Origin: Amycolatopsis umgeniensis
GTDB taxonomy: Bacteria; Actinomycetota; Actinomycetes; Mycobacteriales; Pseudonocardiaceae
Reading direction: 5' to 3'
NCBI RefSeq assembly: GCF_014205155.1
Contig: NZ_JACHMX010000001.1
Coordinates: 7,936,001-8,000,000, forward strand
Length of the DNA stretch: 64,000 bases
In this document: in pieces, positions 51,459 through 61,300 of the stretch
Numbering within the stretch: position 1 is the first letter of the stretch
Layout of the letters: each line of letters begins with the position of its first letter
Made by a program: the position numbers and the translations under genes
The notes under the pieces: generated by a model
Seen by the model: the letters and a program-made list of their open reading frames with translations, nothing else
The model's database searches: none
What the model was told of the DNA's origin: nothing

Positions 51459-52128
51459 GGTCCTTCAGGCTCCGGACGACCAGTCGCTGGCGGCCAGTGC
51501 TGAGCAGGCCGTCGGCGCGCAAGGTCCGCAGCGTCCGCGCGACGGCTTCCCGCGACGCGGACGCGAGTCCCGCCAGGTCGCGCTGGCTGATCCGCAACGC
51601 GATCAGGGTGCCGTCGGGGACGGGGACGCCGTACCGCTCGGCGAGATCGACCAGGATCGCGGCGATGCGTTCGGCGGCGGTGCTGTCACCGAATTCCGTA
51701 CGGCGCGAGTTGGCGTAGCGCAGGCGGGAGGTGATGATCCGGAGCAGGACCACGGAGATCCCGGGCTGCTCTCGGAGCACCGAGTTGAACGCCCGCGCGG
51801 AGAGCCACAGCCCGGTGACCGGTTCGACGGCGATCGCCGTCGCCGAGCGCAGGCTGCCGTCCATCGACGCCATCTCGCCGATGATGTCGCCCGGATCGCG
51901 GACGGCGAGCACGGCGTCGTAGCCGCCGGTGGACACCGACGTGATCTTGACCCGCCCGGTCATCAGGATCAGCACCCAGTCCGACCGGTCGCCCTCGCGG
52001 ATGATCACCGTCCCGGCCGGGTAGCGGCGCAGCTCGGCGCCGGCGCGCAACGCCTTGCGCTGGCCGTCGTCGAGCAGCTCCCAGAGCCTGCCGGGTGAAT
52101 CTTGCGGCTCCGCCGCCGGCTGTGTCAT
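51430..52128 (-). CDS. Crp/Fnr family transcriptional regulator
   Basis: 232 residues. The N-terminal cyclic-nucleotide-binding fold shows YPAGTVIIREGDRSDWVLIL, GDIIGEMASMDGSLRSAT with the phosphate-binding pattern close to the cAMP site. ISQRDLAGLASASREAVARTLRTLRADGL is the DNA-binding HTH. No iron-sulfur Cys cluster is present, so it is Crp- rather than Fnr-like. Its targets are unknown. Confidence 0.92.
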   Translation of the reverse strand: MTQPAAEPQDSPGRLWELLDDGQRKALRAGAELRRYPAGTVIIREGDRSDWVLILMTGRVKITSVSTGGYDAVLAVRDPGDIIGEMASMDGSLRSATAIAVEPVTGLWLSARAFNSVLREQPGISVVLLRIITSRLRYANSRRTEFGDSTAAERIAAILVDLAERYGVPVPDGTLIALRISQRDLAGLASASREAVARTLRTLRADGLLSTGRQRLVVRSLKDLRQLAPDDH

Positions 52129-52178
52129 TCCTTTTCGTCGCCTCCGTGCGCGATGGTACGAGCAGACGCCGCGGGACG

Positions 52179-53603
52179 TTAACCGGGGATCTCCTGGTAT
52201 GCCTGGGAAAGGCGCTGGATCCCGTCCCGCACCTGCGCGCCTGTCGCGGCGCTGACGTAGCTCAGCCGGAGATAGGGCCCCGGCGCCTCGGCGGCGAAGT
52301 AGAGCCTGCCGGGGGTGACCGCTACTCCGGCGCGGAAAGCGGCACTGGTCAAGGTGACTTCATCGGCGAAACCGGGCAGCGGCTGCCACAAGTGATATCC
52401 CCCGGTCGGAACCGGGACGGTCCGCCAGCCGGGCAGGAACTCCCTCAGCGCCGAGACGGCGACGTCGCGGCGTTCGCGCAACGCGGCGGCGAGGGTCCGC
52501 AGATGGCGGGGCCAAGCGGGAGAGCTCACCAGCTCGAGGGCGGTTTCCTGGAGCGGCCGGGGGACGAAGAAGCTCTCGACGGCGTGGAGCCCGCGCAGCC
52601 GTTCCAGCGCCGGCCCGCGTGCGGCCAGCGCGCTGATCCGCAGACTCGGCGACGCGGGTTTCGTGAGCGACCGGATGTGCACCACGACGCCGTCGGGGTC
52701 GTCGGCCACGAGCGGCGGCGGGGGAGCCGGGCTGCCGGGGTGTGCCATCAGGCGCGCGAAATCGTCCTCGACGATGAAAGCACCCGCGTCACGGGCGATC
52801 CGCAGGACCTCGGCCCGGCGTTCGGCGCACAGCACCGCGCCGGTCGGGTTCTGGAACGCGGGCTGGCAGACGAACAGCCGGGCGCCGGTGTCGCGGAAGG
52901 CGTCCGCGAGCAGTTCGGGCCGGACGCCGTCGCGGTCGATCGGCACCGGGACCGGCCGCAGCCCCGAGGCCCTCGCGATGGCCAGCATCCCGGGGTACGT
53001 CGGCGATTCCACCAGCACCGGCGCGCCGGGGGCGCCGAGTGCGCGCAACGCCGTGGTCAGCGCGCTCTGCCCGCCCGAGGTGACCAGCACGTTCTCGACG
53101 TTCACGGGGCTGCCGATGTCGCGGGCGAACCAGGCCCGCAGTTCGGGCAGGCCGCAGATCGGCGGCCGGGTCCACGCGCCGGGACGGCGTCCGGCGCGGG
53201 CCGACGCCGCCGCGAGCTCGCGTTCCGGCTGGAGACTCGGATGCGTGTAGCCGCCGTTGAGATCGATGACGCCCGACGGCGGGTCGCTCAGCGCGGCGAG
53301 CACCCCGGACGCGTCGATCGCGCGGATCCCGGACTGTGAGCTCAGCGACACTTCCTGCCACGAGACGTCGCCGGTCACCGACACCTCGCGGGGCGGCGGG
53401 GCGCGGAACACGCCGGCGCCGGGACGGGTGATCACCAGGCCTTCCGCGGCCAGCGCGGCGATGGCGCGCGAAACCGTCACCGGGCTCACCTTCAGCTGCC
53501 GGACGAGCTCCCGGCTGGACGGGAGCTTTCCTTCGATCGGATAGCGCTCCAGCTCGGACCTCAGCTGTGTGACCAGGCTGGTGACGCTGCTACCATCGGA
53601 CAT
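52179..53603 (-). CDS. MocR-type regulator (GntR HTH + aminotransferase fold)
   Basis: 474 residues. Residues 1-75 are a GntR winged helix (LPSSRELVRQLKVSPVTVSR ... RPGAGVF); the rest is a fold-type I PLP domain with NVLVTSGGQSALTTALRAL, QPAFQNPTGAVL and SLTKPASPSLR carrying the probable PLP-binding Lys. MocR proteins use PLP-linked amino compounds as effectors. Its ATG (complement of 53601-53603) shares bases with the ATG of the divergent EamA gene, and a palindrome lies just inside that gene. Confidence 0.9.
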   Translation of the reverse strand: MSDGSSVTSLVTQLRSELERYPIEGKLPSSRELVRQLKVSPVTVSRAIAALAAEGLVITRPGAGVFRAPPPREVSVTGDVSWQEVSLSSQSGIRAIDASGVLAALSDPPSGVIDLNGGYTHPSLQPERELAAASARAGRRPGAWTRPPICGLPELRAWFARDIGSPVNVENVLVTSGGQSALTTALRALGAPGAPVLVESPTYPGMLAIARASGLRPVPVPIDRDGVRPELLADAFRDTGARLFVCQPAFQNPTGAVLCAERRAEVLRIARDAGAFIVEDDFARLMAHPGSPAPPPPLVADDPDGVVVHIRSLTKPASPSLRISALAARGPALERLRGLHAVESFFVPRPLQETALELVSSPAWPRHLRTLAAALRERRDVAVSALREFLPGWRTVPVPTGGYHLWQPLPGFADEVTLTSAAFRAGVAVTPGRLYFAAEAPGPYLRLSYVSAATGAQVRDGIQRLSQAYQEIPG

Positions 53604-54498
53604 GAGACTGGATGATAGCGCTATCGCGGACCGGGCAGTAGCGGTCCGCTCCGGGACCGTGCTGGCGGCGCTGGGTGTCTTCGCCTTCTCCTTCACGTTC
53701 CCCGCCACCGTCTGGGCGCTCAAGGGCTTCGGCCCGTGGACCGCCACCGGCGTGCGGAGCCTCCTGGCCGCGCTGGTCGCCGCGGCCTGTCTTCGCGCCT
53801 TCCGGGTCCCGCTGCCGAAGCGCGAACAGTGGCGCGGCCTCGCCGTGGTCGCCCTCGGTTGTGTCCTCGCGTTCCCGGTCTTGACCACGCTCGCCCTGCA
53901 GACGTCGTCGACGGCGCATTCGGCGGTGGTGATCGGGCTGCTGCCGATGGCCACCGCCGTCGTCTCGTCGAGGCTCACCGGACACCGGCCGTCCCGCCGG
54001 TTCTGGCTCGCCGCCGGGGTGGGCGCGAGCGCGGTCGTGGTGTTCACCGTCGCCCAGAGCGGCGGCGGACTGTCCACAGCGGACTTGTTCCTCTTCGCCG
54101 CGCTCGTGCTGTGCGCGTTCGGGTACGCCGAGGGCGGGAGGCTCGCCAGGGAGATGGCGGGCTGGCAGGTGATCGGCTGGGCGCTGGTGCTCGCGCTGCC
54201 GGTGACGGCCGCGTTCGCCGTCTTCGGTTTCGCGACCGAGCCGCTGCACATCACCGGGGAGGGGATCGTCGGCCTGGCCTACGTCGCGCTCATCTCGCAG
54301 TTCGGCGGGTTCTTCGCCTGGTACAAGGGAATGGCCGAGATCGGTGTCGCGCGCGCGAGCCAGTTGCAACTGGCGCAGCCGTTGCTGACCCTGGTCTGGG
54401 CGGTCCTGCTGCTCGGTGAGCACCTCCCGGCGGCCGCGCCGGTGACGGCGTTGATCGTCCTCGCCTGCATCGTGGTGACCCAACGATCCCGGAGCTAG
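53602..54498 (+). CDS. EamA (DMT) family transporter
   Basis: 298 residues with ten hydrophobic helices in two repeats of five, typical of the drug/metabolite transporter superfamily (first helix VLAALGVFAFSFTFPATVWAL, last loop QPLLTLVWAVLLLGEHL). It probably exports an amino compound sensed by the divergent MocR regulator. The ATG at 53602 overlaps that gene's start; GTG 53659, at the first membrane helix, would leave room for a promoter. Confidence 0.85.
   Translation: MRLDDSAIADRAVAVRSGTVLAALGVFAFSFTFPATVWALKGFGPWTATGVRSLLAALVAAACLRAFRVPLPKREQWRGLAVVALGCVLAFPVLTTLALQTSSTAHSAVVIGLLPMATAVVSSRLTGHRPSRRFWLAAGVGASAVVVFTVAQSGGGLSTADLFLFAALVLCAFGYAEGGRLAREMAGWQVIGWALVLALPVTAAFAVFGFATEPLHITGEGIVGLAYVALISQFGGFFAWYKGMAEIGVARASQLQLAQPLLTLVWAVLLLGEHLPAAAPVTALIVLACIVVTQRSRS
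53614..53625. promoter_or_regulatory. GATAGCGCTATC palindrome, MocR operator candidate
   Basis: A perfect 12-bp palindrome immediately downstream of the overlapping MocR/EamA start codons. If EamA starts at 53659 the palindrome lies in the shared promoter and would be a natural operator. Confidence 0.5.
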
Positions 54499-54507
54499 CT
54501 TCGGCGC

Positions 54508-54590
54508 GGGCTGAAGGGGCCCTTCACCTCATGCGACGCGGTGAAGGACGCTTTCGTCGCATGTGATGCGGGGAAAGTTCCCTTCAGCCC
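54508..54590. terminator. Nested degenerate hairpins after EamA
   Basis: GGGCTGAAGGG (54508-54518) pairs with CCCTTCAGCCC (54580-54590), and CATGCGACG (54530-54538) pairs with CGTCGCATG (54555-54563) inside it. TGAAGG cores occur several times. It is a compound member of the hairpin family, here between two genes on the same strand. Confidence 0.6.
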
Positions 54591-54635
54591 CGGGTAGATC
54601 CACAGTAGTGAAGGGTGGCGTGGTGGCGGCGTTTA

Positions 54636-54688
54636 CGCGTGATCGGGTGGCGATCTCGCGTGATTGGAGACGGATCTCGCGTGATTGG
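54636..54688 (+). repeat. 21-bp tandem repeat with GATCTCGCGTGATTGG unit
   Basis: GATCTCGCGTGATTGG occurs at 54652-54667 and 54673-54688, exactly 21 bp apart, and a diverged unit CGCGTGATCGG starts at 54636. It sits 85 bp before the MFS transporter start and could be a set of regulator sites, since 21 bp is two helical turns. Confidence 0.6.
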
Positions 54689-54772
54689 GCGACGTTCACG
54701 GAGTTCGCCGTCTGACCTCCACGTCGCGATTCCGCCAGACCGCGGTGTCCGCGCGGTGCTGGGCTGGGGCGC

Positions 54773-55948
54773 ATGAACGCCTCGACCCTCGACACCTCCG
54801 CGCGGACCCCGTTGAAGGGATGGCTCGCCGTCCTCGCGGTGACACTGGGGATCTTCTCCCTCGTCACCACGGAGATCCTGCCGATCGGCCTCCTGACCCC
54901 GATCGGCGAGGACTTCCGGATCACGCCGGGGACGGCGGGCCTGACCATGACCCTGCCCGGATTCCTCGCCGCGCTCGCCGCCCCGGCCGTCACCGTCGCC
55001 GCCGGGCGGCTCGACCGGCGCGCCCTGCTGTGCGCGCTGATGGTGGTGCTGGCGCTGGCCGACGTCCTCGCGGCCACCGCGCAGGCCTACTGGGCGGTGC
55101 TCGTCTCGCGGGTGTTGGTCGGACTGGTGATCGGCGCGTTCTGGGCGATCGGCTCCGGGCTCGCCGCACGGCTCGTCGGTCTGGGACGCGCGGGTACGGC
55201 GACCGCCGTGATCTTCTCCGCCGTCCCGCTCGGCTCCGTCCTGGGAGTGCCGGCGGGGACGTTCGTCGGTGAGCTGTTCGGCTGGCGGGCGGCCTTCGCC
55301 GTGATGGCCGCCTTCACACTCGGCGTCCTCGCCGCATTGGCCGTCACGCTGCCTCCGCTGCCGTCCGCGGGCACGACCCGGCTCGACGTCCTGCGCGAGC
55401 TGACGCGCGGCCGGGCGACCAGGCTCGGCCTGCTCGTCACGGTGCTGGTCGTACTCGCCCACTTCGGGACCTACACCTACGTCACGCCGCTCCTGCATCA
55501 GGTGACGCGGGTGGGCCCGGAGCTGATCACCGTCTTCCTGCTCGTGTACGGCACCGCCGGGGTCGCGGGCAACTTCGTCGCGGGCGCGGCGATCGCCCGC
55601 GATCTCCGGCTCACCTTTCTCGCCGCCGCGGGCTTGATCGGTGTCGCGACCCTCGCGTTGCCGTTCATCGGCGACTCGAAGGGAGCCGCGCTCGCACTGC
55701 TGGTCGTCTGGGGCTTCGCCTACGGTGCGGTCCCGGTCTGCTCGGGAACCTGGTTCGCGAGGGCGGCACCGCAGGCGACCGAAGCGGCGTCGGTGCTGTT
55801 CACCTCGTCGTTCCAGGCGACCCTCTCGGCGGGCGCGCTCCTCGGCGGGATCGTCGTGGACTCGGTATCCGTCCCGGCCGTGATGGTCGTCGGCGGGGTG
55901 GTCGCGCTGCTCGCGGTGACCGTCCTCAGCCGAGCGCGGCCAGCGTGA
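54773..55948 (+). CDS. MFS transporter, DHA1 drug exporter type
   Basis: 391 residues with twelve hydrophobic helices. VTTEILPIGLLTPIGEDFRI in the first loop and AAGRLDRRALLCALMVV after helix 2 place it with AraJ/YdhP-like sugar or drug exporters. Its last 23 nt overlap the convergent YeiH gene. The upstream 21-bp repeat may carry its operator. Confidence 0.88.
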   Translation: MNASTLDTSARTPLKGWLAVLAVTLGIFSLVTTEILPIGLLTPIGEDFRITPGTAGLTMTLPGFLAALAAPAVTVAAGRLDRRALLCALMVVLALADVLAATAQAYWAVLVSRVLVGLVIGAFWAIGSGLAARLVGLGRAGTATAVIFSAVPLGSVLGVPAGTFVGELFGWRAAFAVMAAFTLGVLAALAVTLPPLPSAGTTRLDVLRELTRGRATRLGLLVTVLVVLAHFGTYTYVTPLLHQVTRVGPELITVFLLVYGTAGVAGNFVAGAAIARDLRLTFLAAAGLIGVATLALPFIGDSKGAALALLVVWGFAYGAVPVCSGTWFARAAPQATEAASVLFTSSFQATLSAGALLGGIVVDSVSVPAVMVVGGVVALLAVTVLSRARPA

Positions 55949-56915
55949 CCAGCGCGGTGGTCCCGACCAGCAGGGTGGAGAGCAGGCCGAGCACCAGCGC
56001 ACGGCCCCCGGTGCGGACCAGCGTGCCGATCCGGACCGCGCAGCCGAGCCCGAACAGCGCCCCGGCCAGCAGCAGCGTGCAGGCGACCTTGGCGACGTCG
56101 AGTGCGACACCCGGCACGATCCCGGTGCTGCGTACGGCCGCCATCGCCAGGAAACCGAGGACGAACAGCGGGACCAGCGGCGGCCGCTTCCCGTCGGCGG
56201 GACGGTGGCGTTCGGCCACGCCGACCGCGGCGACCATCGGGGCCAGCAGGACCACTCGGCTGAGTTTGATCACGATGGCGACCGCGATGGCGGCGCCGCC
56301 CGCGGGCGTGGCCGCGGCGACGACCTGCGCGACTTCGTGCACGCTGAGCCCGGCCCATTCGCCGATCCGGACGGCGTCGAGCCGCAGCCAGCCACCGATC
56401 AGCGGGACGGCCGCGATGGCGAGCCCGCCGTAGAAGGTGACCAGCGCGACCGCGGTCGCGACGTCGGAGTCCTCGCGTTTGACGACGCCCTCCATCGCGG
56501 CGATGGCGGACGCGCCGCAGATCGAGAACCCGGTCGCGACCAGCATCGCGAGACCTCGCGGCACGCCGAGGAGCCTGCCGAGACCGATCGTGCCGAGGAA
56601 CGTGATGCCGACCGTGAGCACGACGGCGAGCAGCGTCCCGGGTCCCAGCGCCAGGACCGACGGGAGCGAGAGTTGCAGGCCCAGCAGCACGACACCGGCG
56701 CGAAGCAGTTTCTTGGTGACTCCGGAGATCGCTTTGCGGGTCTCTTCCGAAACCGACGGCAGCGAGCCGGCGAGGACGCCGAGCACGACGGCGATGGTGA
56801 GCGCGCTGACGACCGGGACCGCGGTGCCGACCAGGTACGCGGCGGCCACTCCGGCGCCGGTGATGGTCAGGGCGGTCAGGTACGGCTTCGTCGGTCTCAC
56901 GTGCGTCTTGCTCAT
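55926..56915 (-). CDS. YeiH family putative sulfate exporter
   Basis: 329 residues with about ten hydrophobic helices. GATGFSICGASAIAA-type sequence (ATGFSICGASAIAAMEGVV) and GLSVHEVAQVVAAATPAGG are hallmarks of the YeiH/UPF0324 family, proposed sulfate or sulfonate-related exporters. Start at ATG 56915. It is divergent from a LysR gene, the same arrangement as yeiH-yeiE in enterobacteria, which supports regulation by that protein. Confidence 0.88.
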   Translation of the reverse strand: MSKTHVRPTKPYLTALTITGAGVAAAYLVGTAVPVVSALTIAVVLGVLAGSLPSVSEETRKAISGVTKKLLRAGVVLLGLQLSLPSVLALGPGTLLAVVLTVGITFLGTIGLGRLLGVPRGLAMLVATGFSICGASAIAAMEGVVKREDSDVATAVALVTFYGGLAIAAVPLIGGWLRLDAVRIGEWAGLSVHEVAQVVAAATPAGGAAIAVAIVIKLSRVVLLAPMVAAVGVAERHRPADGKRPPLVPLFVLGFLAMAAVRSTGIVPGVALDVAKVACTLLLAGALFGLGCAVRIGTLVRTGGRALVLGLLSTLLVGTTALVTLAALG

Positions 56916-56970
56916 GATTCGAGCCTCGCCCGGCCGGGGCGGCCTCGGTAGCGGGGAATACCAGGGGTAG

Positions 56971-56991
56971 GTCATAGACTTGGGCTATGAC
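56971..56991. promoter_or_regulatory. LysR-type operator overlapping the LysR start
   Basis: GTCATAG (56971-56977) and CTATGAC (56985-56991) form an inverted repeat with a 7-nt spacer, close to the T-N11-A form of LysR sites. It overlaps ATG 56987 of the LysR gene, suggesting autorepression and control of the divergent YeiH gene. Confidence 0.6.
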
Positions 56992-57892
56992 CACACCCGA
57001 TCTGGACTCTCTGCGCCTGCTCGTGCTCGTGGACGAGCTCGGCAGCATCGGGCAGGCCGCGGCCAGGCTCGGGATCGCTCAGCCGTCGGCCAGCAAACGA
57101 CTGTCCACAGTCGAACGACGGCTCGGGCTGGTGCTGGTCGACCGCACGCGGCGGGGGTCCGCGCTCACCCCCGACGGCCGGGTCATCGCGGGCTGGGCGA
57201 ATCGCGTGCTGTCCGAACTCGATGGTCTGCTCGACGGCGCCGAGGCGCTGCGCACCCAGCACGACGCGCAACTGCGGGTCGCCGCGAGCATGACGCTGGC
57301 CGAGTATCTGGTGCCGGGCTGGATCGGCGAGCTCAAACGCGGCGACCCCGGGCTGTACCTCGGCCTGGAGGTCACCAACTCCGATCAGGCCGCGGAACTG
57401 GCGCGGGAGGGCAAGGTCGACCTCGGGTTCGTCGAGTCACCCGGCTCGTTGCCCGGCCTTTCGTCGAGGCGGGTGGCCACCGATCGCCTGGTCCTCGTCG
57501 TACCGGGAAACCATCCGTGGGCCCGCAAGCGCCGGCCCGTGACCGCGGCCGAACTGGCGATCACACCGCTCGTGGTCCGCGAACCGGGTTCCGGGACCAG
57601 GGAGACCGTGGACACCGCGTTGCGCAAGGCCGGTGTCGGACCGGCGAAACCGTTGCTGGAACTGGGTTCCGCCTCCGCGGTCGGCAACGCCGTGATCGCG
57701 GGCGCCGGTCCGGCGGTGATCAGCGAACTCGCCATCGTCCGGGACGTGGCCGAAGGCAGGCTCGTCCCGGTCGCCGTCGAGGGTGTCGACTTCGGCCGGG
57801 AACTGCGGGCGGTGTGGCCCGCCGGGCGGCGGCTGGCCGGTCCGGCCGCCGCGCTGCTGGCCATCGCCGTCCGGAATGCGAAATCCCGCTGA
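56987..57892 (+). CDS. LysR family regulator
   Basis: 301 residues. The N-terminal HTH reads ELGSIGQAAARLGIAQPSAS, followed by the linker helix and the effector domain (LRVAASMTLAEYLVPGWIGEL, LGFVESPGSLPGL). Divergent from yeiH-like gene and probably its regulator. No obvious ribosome site lies before the ATG; a leaderless transcript is possible. Confidence 0.92.
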   Translation: MTTPDLDSLRLLVLVDELGSIGQAAARLGIAQPSASKRLSTVERRLGLVLVDRTRRGSALTPDGRVIAGWANRVLSELDGLLDGAEALRTQHDAQLRVAASMTLAEYLVPGWIGELKRGDPGLYLGLEVTNSDQAAELAREGKVDLGFVESPGSLPGLSSRRVATDRLVLVVPGNHPWARKRRPVTAAELAITPLVVREPGSGTRETVDTALRKAGVGPAKPLLELGSASAVGNAVIAGAGPAVISELAIVRDVAEGRLVPVAVEGVDFGRELRAVWPAGRRLAGPAAALLAIAVRNAKSR

Positions 57893-58320
57893 GTCCATTC
57901 ACGTTTCTCGGTGAGCGGTCCGTTAAGCGCGCGTGATACCGAAAGCCTCGCCGTGGTGATACCGACGATAGGGCGAAACGCCGTCAATTCCCCGGAATGG
58001 GGTGGACCACCATTTACGGTGGTACTGGCGAAAGTGGAATGGCGAACTCCGGGTAACAGGCCGGATGGCGTATCGGGCGTTGGGTCACCTGGTCGTTGAC
58101 TGTTCTTCCCTGCCACTGCGGGAAAACCGAGCGTCGCCGATGTCGGCTTCGTATCCGGAACGCTAATTTTTCGCGACGATCCTCGCGTTTCGCAGGTCGG
58201 CGTTCCGCCATCCGGTTCCTGTGACCGGAAACCCTACTGTCGAGTATTGACGTGAAGCGCCGCCTGCGTTTAAGTACGCCCGGTAACCAAATCACTCTTC
58301 CGTGTGCTCGGAGGCTTCCT
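57893..58320. promoter_or_regulatory. 428-bp upstream region of the megasynthase with a promoter candidate
   Basis: No gene seen. TTGACG at 58247-58252 and TTAAGT at 58270-58275 are 17 bp apart, a plausible sigma-70-type promoter. Upstream are small inverted repeats CCACC/GGTGG near 58010-58026 and CCGGT/ACCGG near 58212-58228. GGAGG at 58310-58314 lies 6 nt before the GTG start. Confidence 0.5.
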
Positions 58321-61300
58321 GTGGGTACGGCGGATCTGCTCATCGCGGTGCATCCCTTCGGTGTGCCTTCCGCTCGGTTCACCGCGGCGGCGACGCGAGC
58401 CGGGGCGCTCGGTGTCCTGGACCTGACCGGCGGAGGCCGGGCGGCCCGCGAAGAACTCGATCTGGCGGAGCACTGGCTCGGAACCGGCTTCGGCGTCCGC
58501 GTCGCGGGACCGGTGGAACTTCCCCAGGCGGTGCACACGGTCCTGCTCGCCGACGGCGCCCCACTGTCCACTGTGGACTTCGGTGACCGGCGGGTGCTCG
58601 CCGAAGTCACCAGCCGGGAAGAAGCCGCGCGAGCCGTCGCCGCCGGGGTGGACGGCCTCGTCGCCCGCGGGCACGAGGCGGGCGGCAGGATCGGCGAGCT
58701 CGGCACCTTCGTGTTCCTGCAGCAGTTGCTGGCCGATCCGGCGATCGGCGTCCCGGTCTGGGCGTACGGCGGGATCGGTTCGCATACGGCGGCCGCCGCG
58801 GTCGCCGGTGGCGCGGCCGGTGTGGTGCTCGACACGGCGTTCGCGCTGCTCCCGGAAGCGGAGCTCCCGTCGGACGTCACGATGGTCCTGGAAGGCCTCG
58901 ACGGCTCCGAGACCATTGTGGACGCCCGCGTGCGCGGACTCCGCCGCCGTCCGGGGCTGGAGGTGGGGCAGGACGCGTTCCTGCCCCAGCGTTTCCGCGA
59001 GACCTGGGGAACCCTTCCGGCCGCGATCCGGGGCGTCCGCGCGTCGATCGCCGAAGGTCTCACCGCTTCCGGCGCCGCGCCGCCGCTCGCGCAGGGCCCG
59101 ATGACCAGGGTCAGCGATCAGCCCGAATTCGCCGGAGCGGTCGCCGCCGGGGGAGGGCTGCCGTTCCTGGCGTTGGCGTTGTCCGGGCCTGAGCGGACTC
59201 GCGAGATGCTCGAGAAGACGAAGGCCGCGCTGGGTGCCGCGCCCTGGGGTGTCGGTGTCCTCGGGTTCGCCGACGAGGACGTCCGCGCCGCGCAACTCGA
59301 CGTGATCCGCGAGATCCGGCCGAGTCACGCGATCATCGCCGGAGGCCGCCCGGCGCAGGCGAAGGCGCTGGAAGACGCCGGTATCTCGACCTTCCTGCAC
59401 GTCCCGTCGCCGGGCCTGCTGCGCCAGTTCCTCGAAGCGGGGGCGCGCAAGTTCGTCTTCGAGGGCGCCGAATGCGGTGGGCACGTCGGCCCGAGGGCCA
59501 GTTTTCCGTTGTGGGAGGCCCAGATCGGTGTCCTTCTCGAATACGGCGGAGGTGACGTCGAGGTGTTCTTCGCGGGTGGAGTGCACGACGAGCGGTCGGC
59601 CGCGATGGTCACCGCGGCCGCGGCGCCGCTGACCAGGCTCGGCGCGACCGTCGGCCTGCTGATGGGCACGGCGTACCTGTTCACCGAAGAGGCCGTCCGC
59701 GCGGGCGCCGTCCTGCCGTTGTTCCAGCGCCAGGTCGTCGAAGCCACCCGCACCGATCTGCTGGAGACCGCGCCGGGGCACGCGACACGGTGTGTGCGTT
59801 CGGCCTTCACGACCGAATACGCGGAGCTCAAACGCGAGCTGAAGGACCAGGACGTGCCGGATCGCGAGGCCTGGGAGCGGCTGGAGAAGCTCAACGTCGG
59901 ACGGCTTCGCTTGGCCAGCAAGGGAATCGAGCGGATCGGGGACACGCTCAGCCCGGTCGCCGAAGACCGGCAGCTCGCCGAAGGGATGTTCATGGCGGGC
60001 GACGTCGCCGTCCTGCGGTCCGAGGTCACCACGATCGCCCGGCTGCACGAGGCCGTGGGGCCGGGGGCACGGGCATTCCTCGAAGCCCGCGCGGCCGAGC
60101 TGCCGCACACCCGCCGCGACGAACCCGCCCCGGAACCGCTCGACGTCGCCATCGTGGGGATGGCGTGCGTGTTCCCGCAGGCCCGCGATCTCCCGTCGTT
60201 CTGGTCGAACATCCTCTCCGGACAGGACTCGGTCACCGAGGTCCCGCCCCAGCGCTGGGATCAGTCGCTCTACTACGCGCCCGGCGGCGACGGCGAGAAG
60301 ACCCCGTCGCGCTGGGGCGGTTTCCTGCCGGAGATCCCGTTCGACCCGCTCGACCACGGCATCCCGCCCGCGTCGCTCGCGAGTATCGAACCCGTCCAGT
60401 TGCTGGCGCTGGAAGTGTCGCGACGGGCGCTCGCCGACGCCGGCTACGCGGAACGCCCTTTCGACAGATCCCGTACGTCGGTCGTCTTCGGCGCGGAGGC
60501 CGGGAGCGACCTGTCCAACGCGATGACCCTGCGGACCGTGCTGCCGTCCTACCTCGGCGAACTCCCGGCCGATCTCGACCGCCAGCTGCCGCGGCTGACC
60601 GAGGACTCGTTCCCCGGCGTGCTCGCCAACGTCATCGCGGGCCGGGTCGCGAACCGGCTCGACCTCGGCGGCGCGAACTACACCGTCGACGCGGCGTGCG
60701 CGTCTTCGCTGACCGCCGTCGACGTCGCCTGCAAGGAACTCGTCACCGGCACCAGCGACCTCGTCCTGTGCGGCGGTGCCGATCTGCACAACGGCATCAA
60801 CGACTACCTGCTGTTCTCCTCGGTGCACGCGCTCTCCCCGTCCGGCCGCTCGGCCACCTTCGACAGCGGCGCCGACGGGATCGCGCTGGGCGAGGGCGTC
60901 GCCTGTGTCGTCCTGAAACGGCTGGCGGACGCCGAACGCGACGGAGACCGGGTCTACGCCGTCATCAAAGGCGTCGGCAGCGCCAGCGACGGCCGGGCGC
61001 TCGGGCTCACCGCGCCCCGGCCGGAGGGTCAGCACAACGCGCTGACCAGGGCCTACCGCAACGCCGGGATCTCGCCGTCGCGTGTCGGGCTGGTCGAGGC
61101 GCACGGCACCGGAACCGTCGTCGGCGACCGCACCGAACTCGCCACCCTCACCAAGGTCTTCACCGAAGCGGGCGCCGAATCCGGCCGGTGCGTCCTCGGT
61201 TCGGTGAAATCCCAGATCGGTCACACGAAATGCGCCGCCGGACTGGCCGGGCTGATCAAGGCGAGCCTCGCGCTGCGCACCGCTGTCAAACCGCCGACGC

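Noticed and set aside
54584..56110. 508-codon minus-strand frame across the MFS gene
   Set aside because: Antisense to the exporter; low-complexity Glu/Arg/Gly product. The peptide repeats at its end only reflect the 21-bp DNA repeat.
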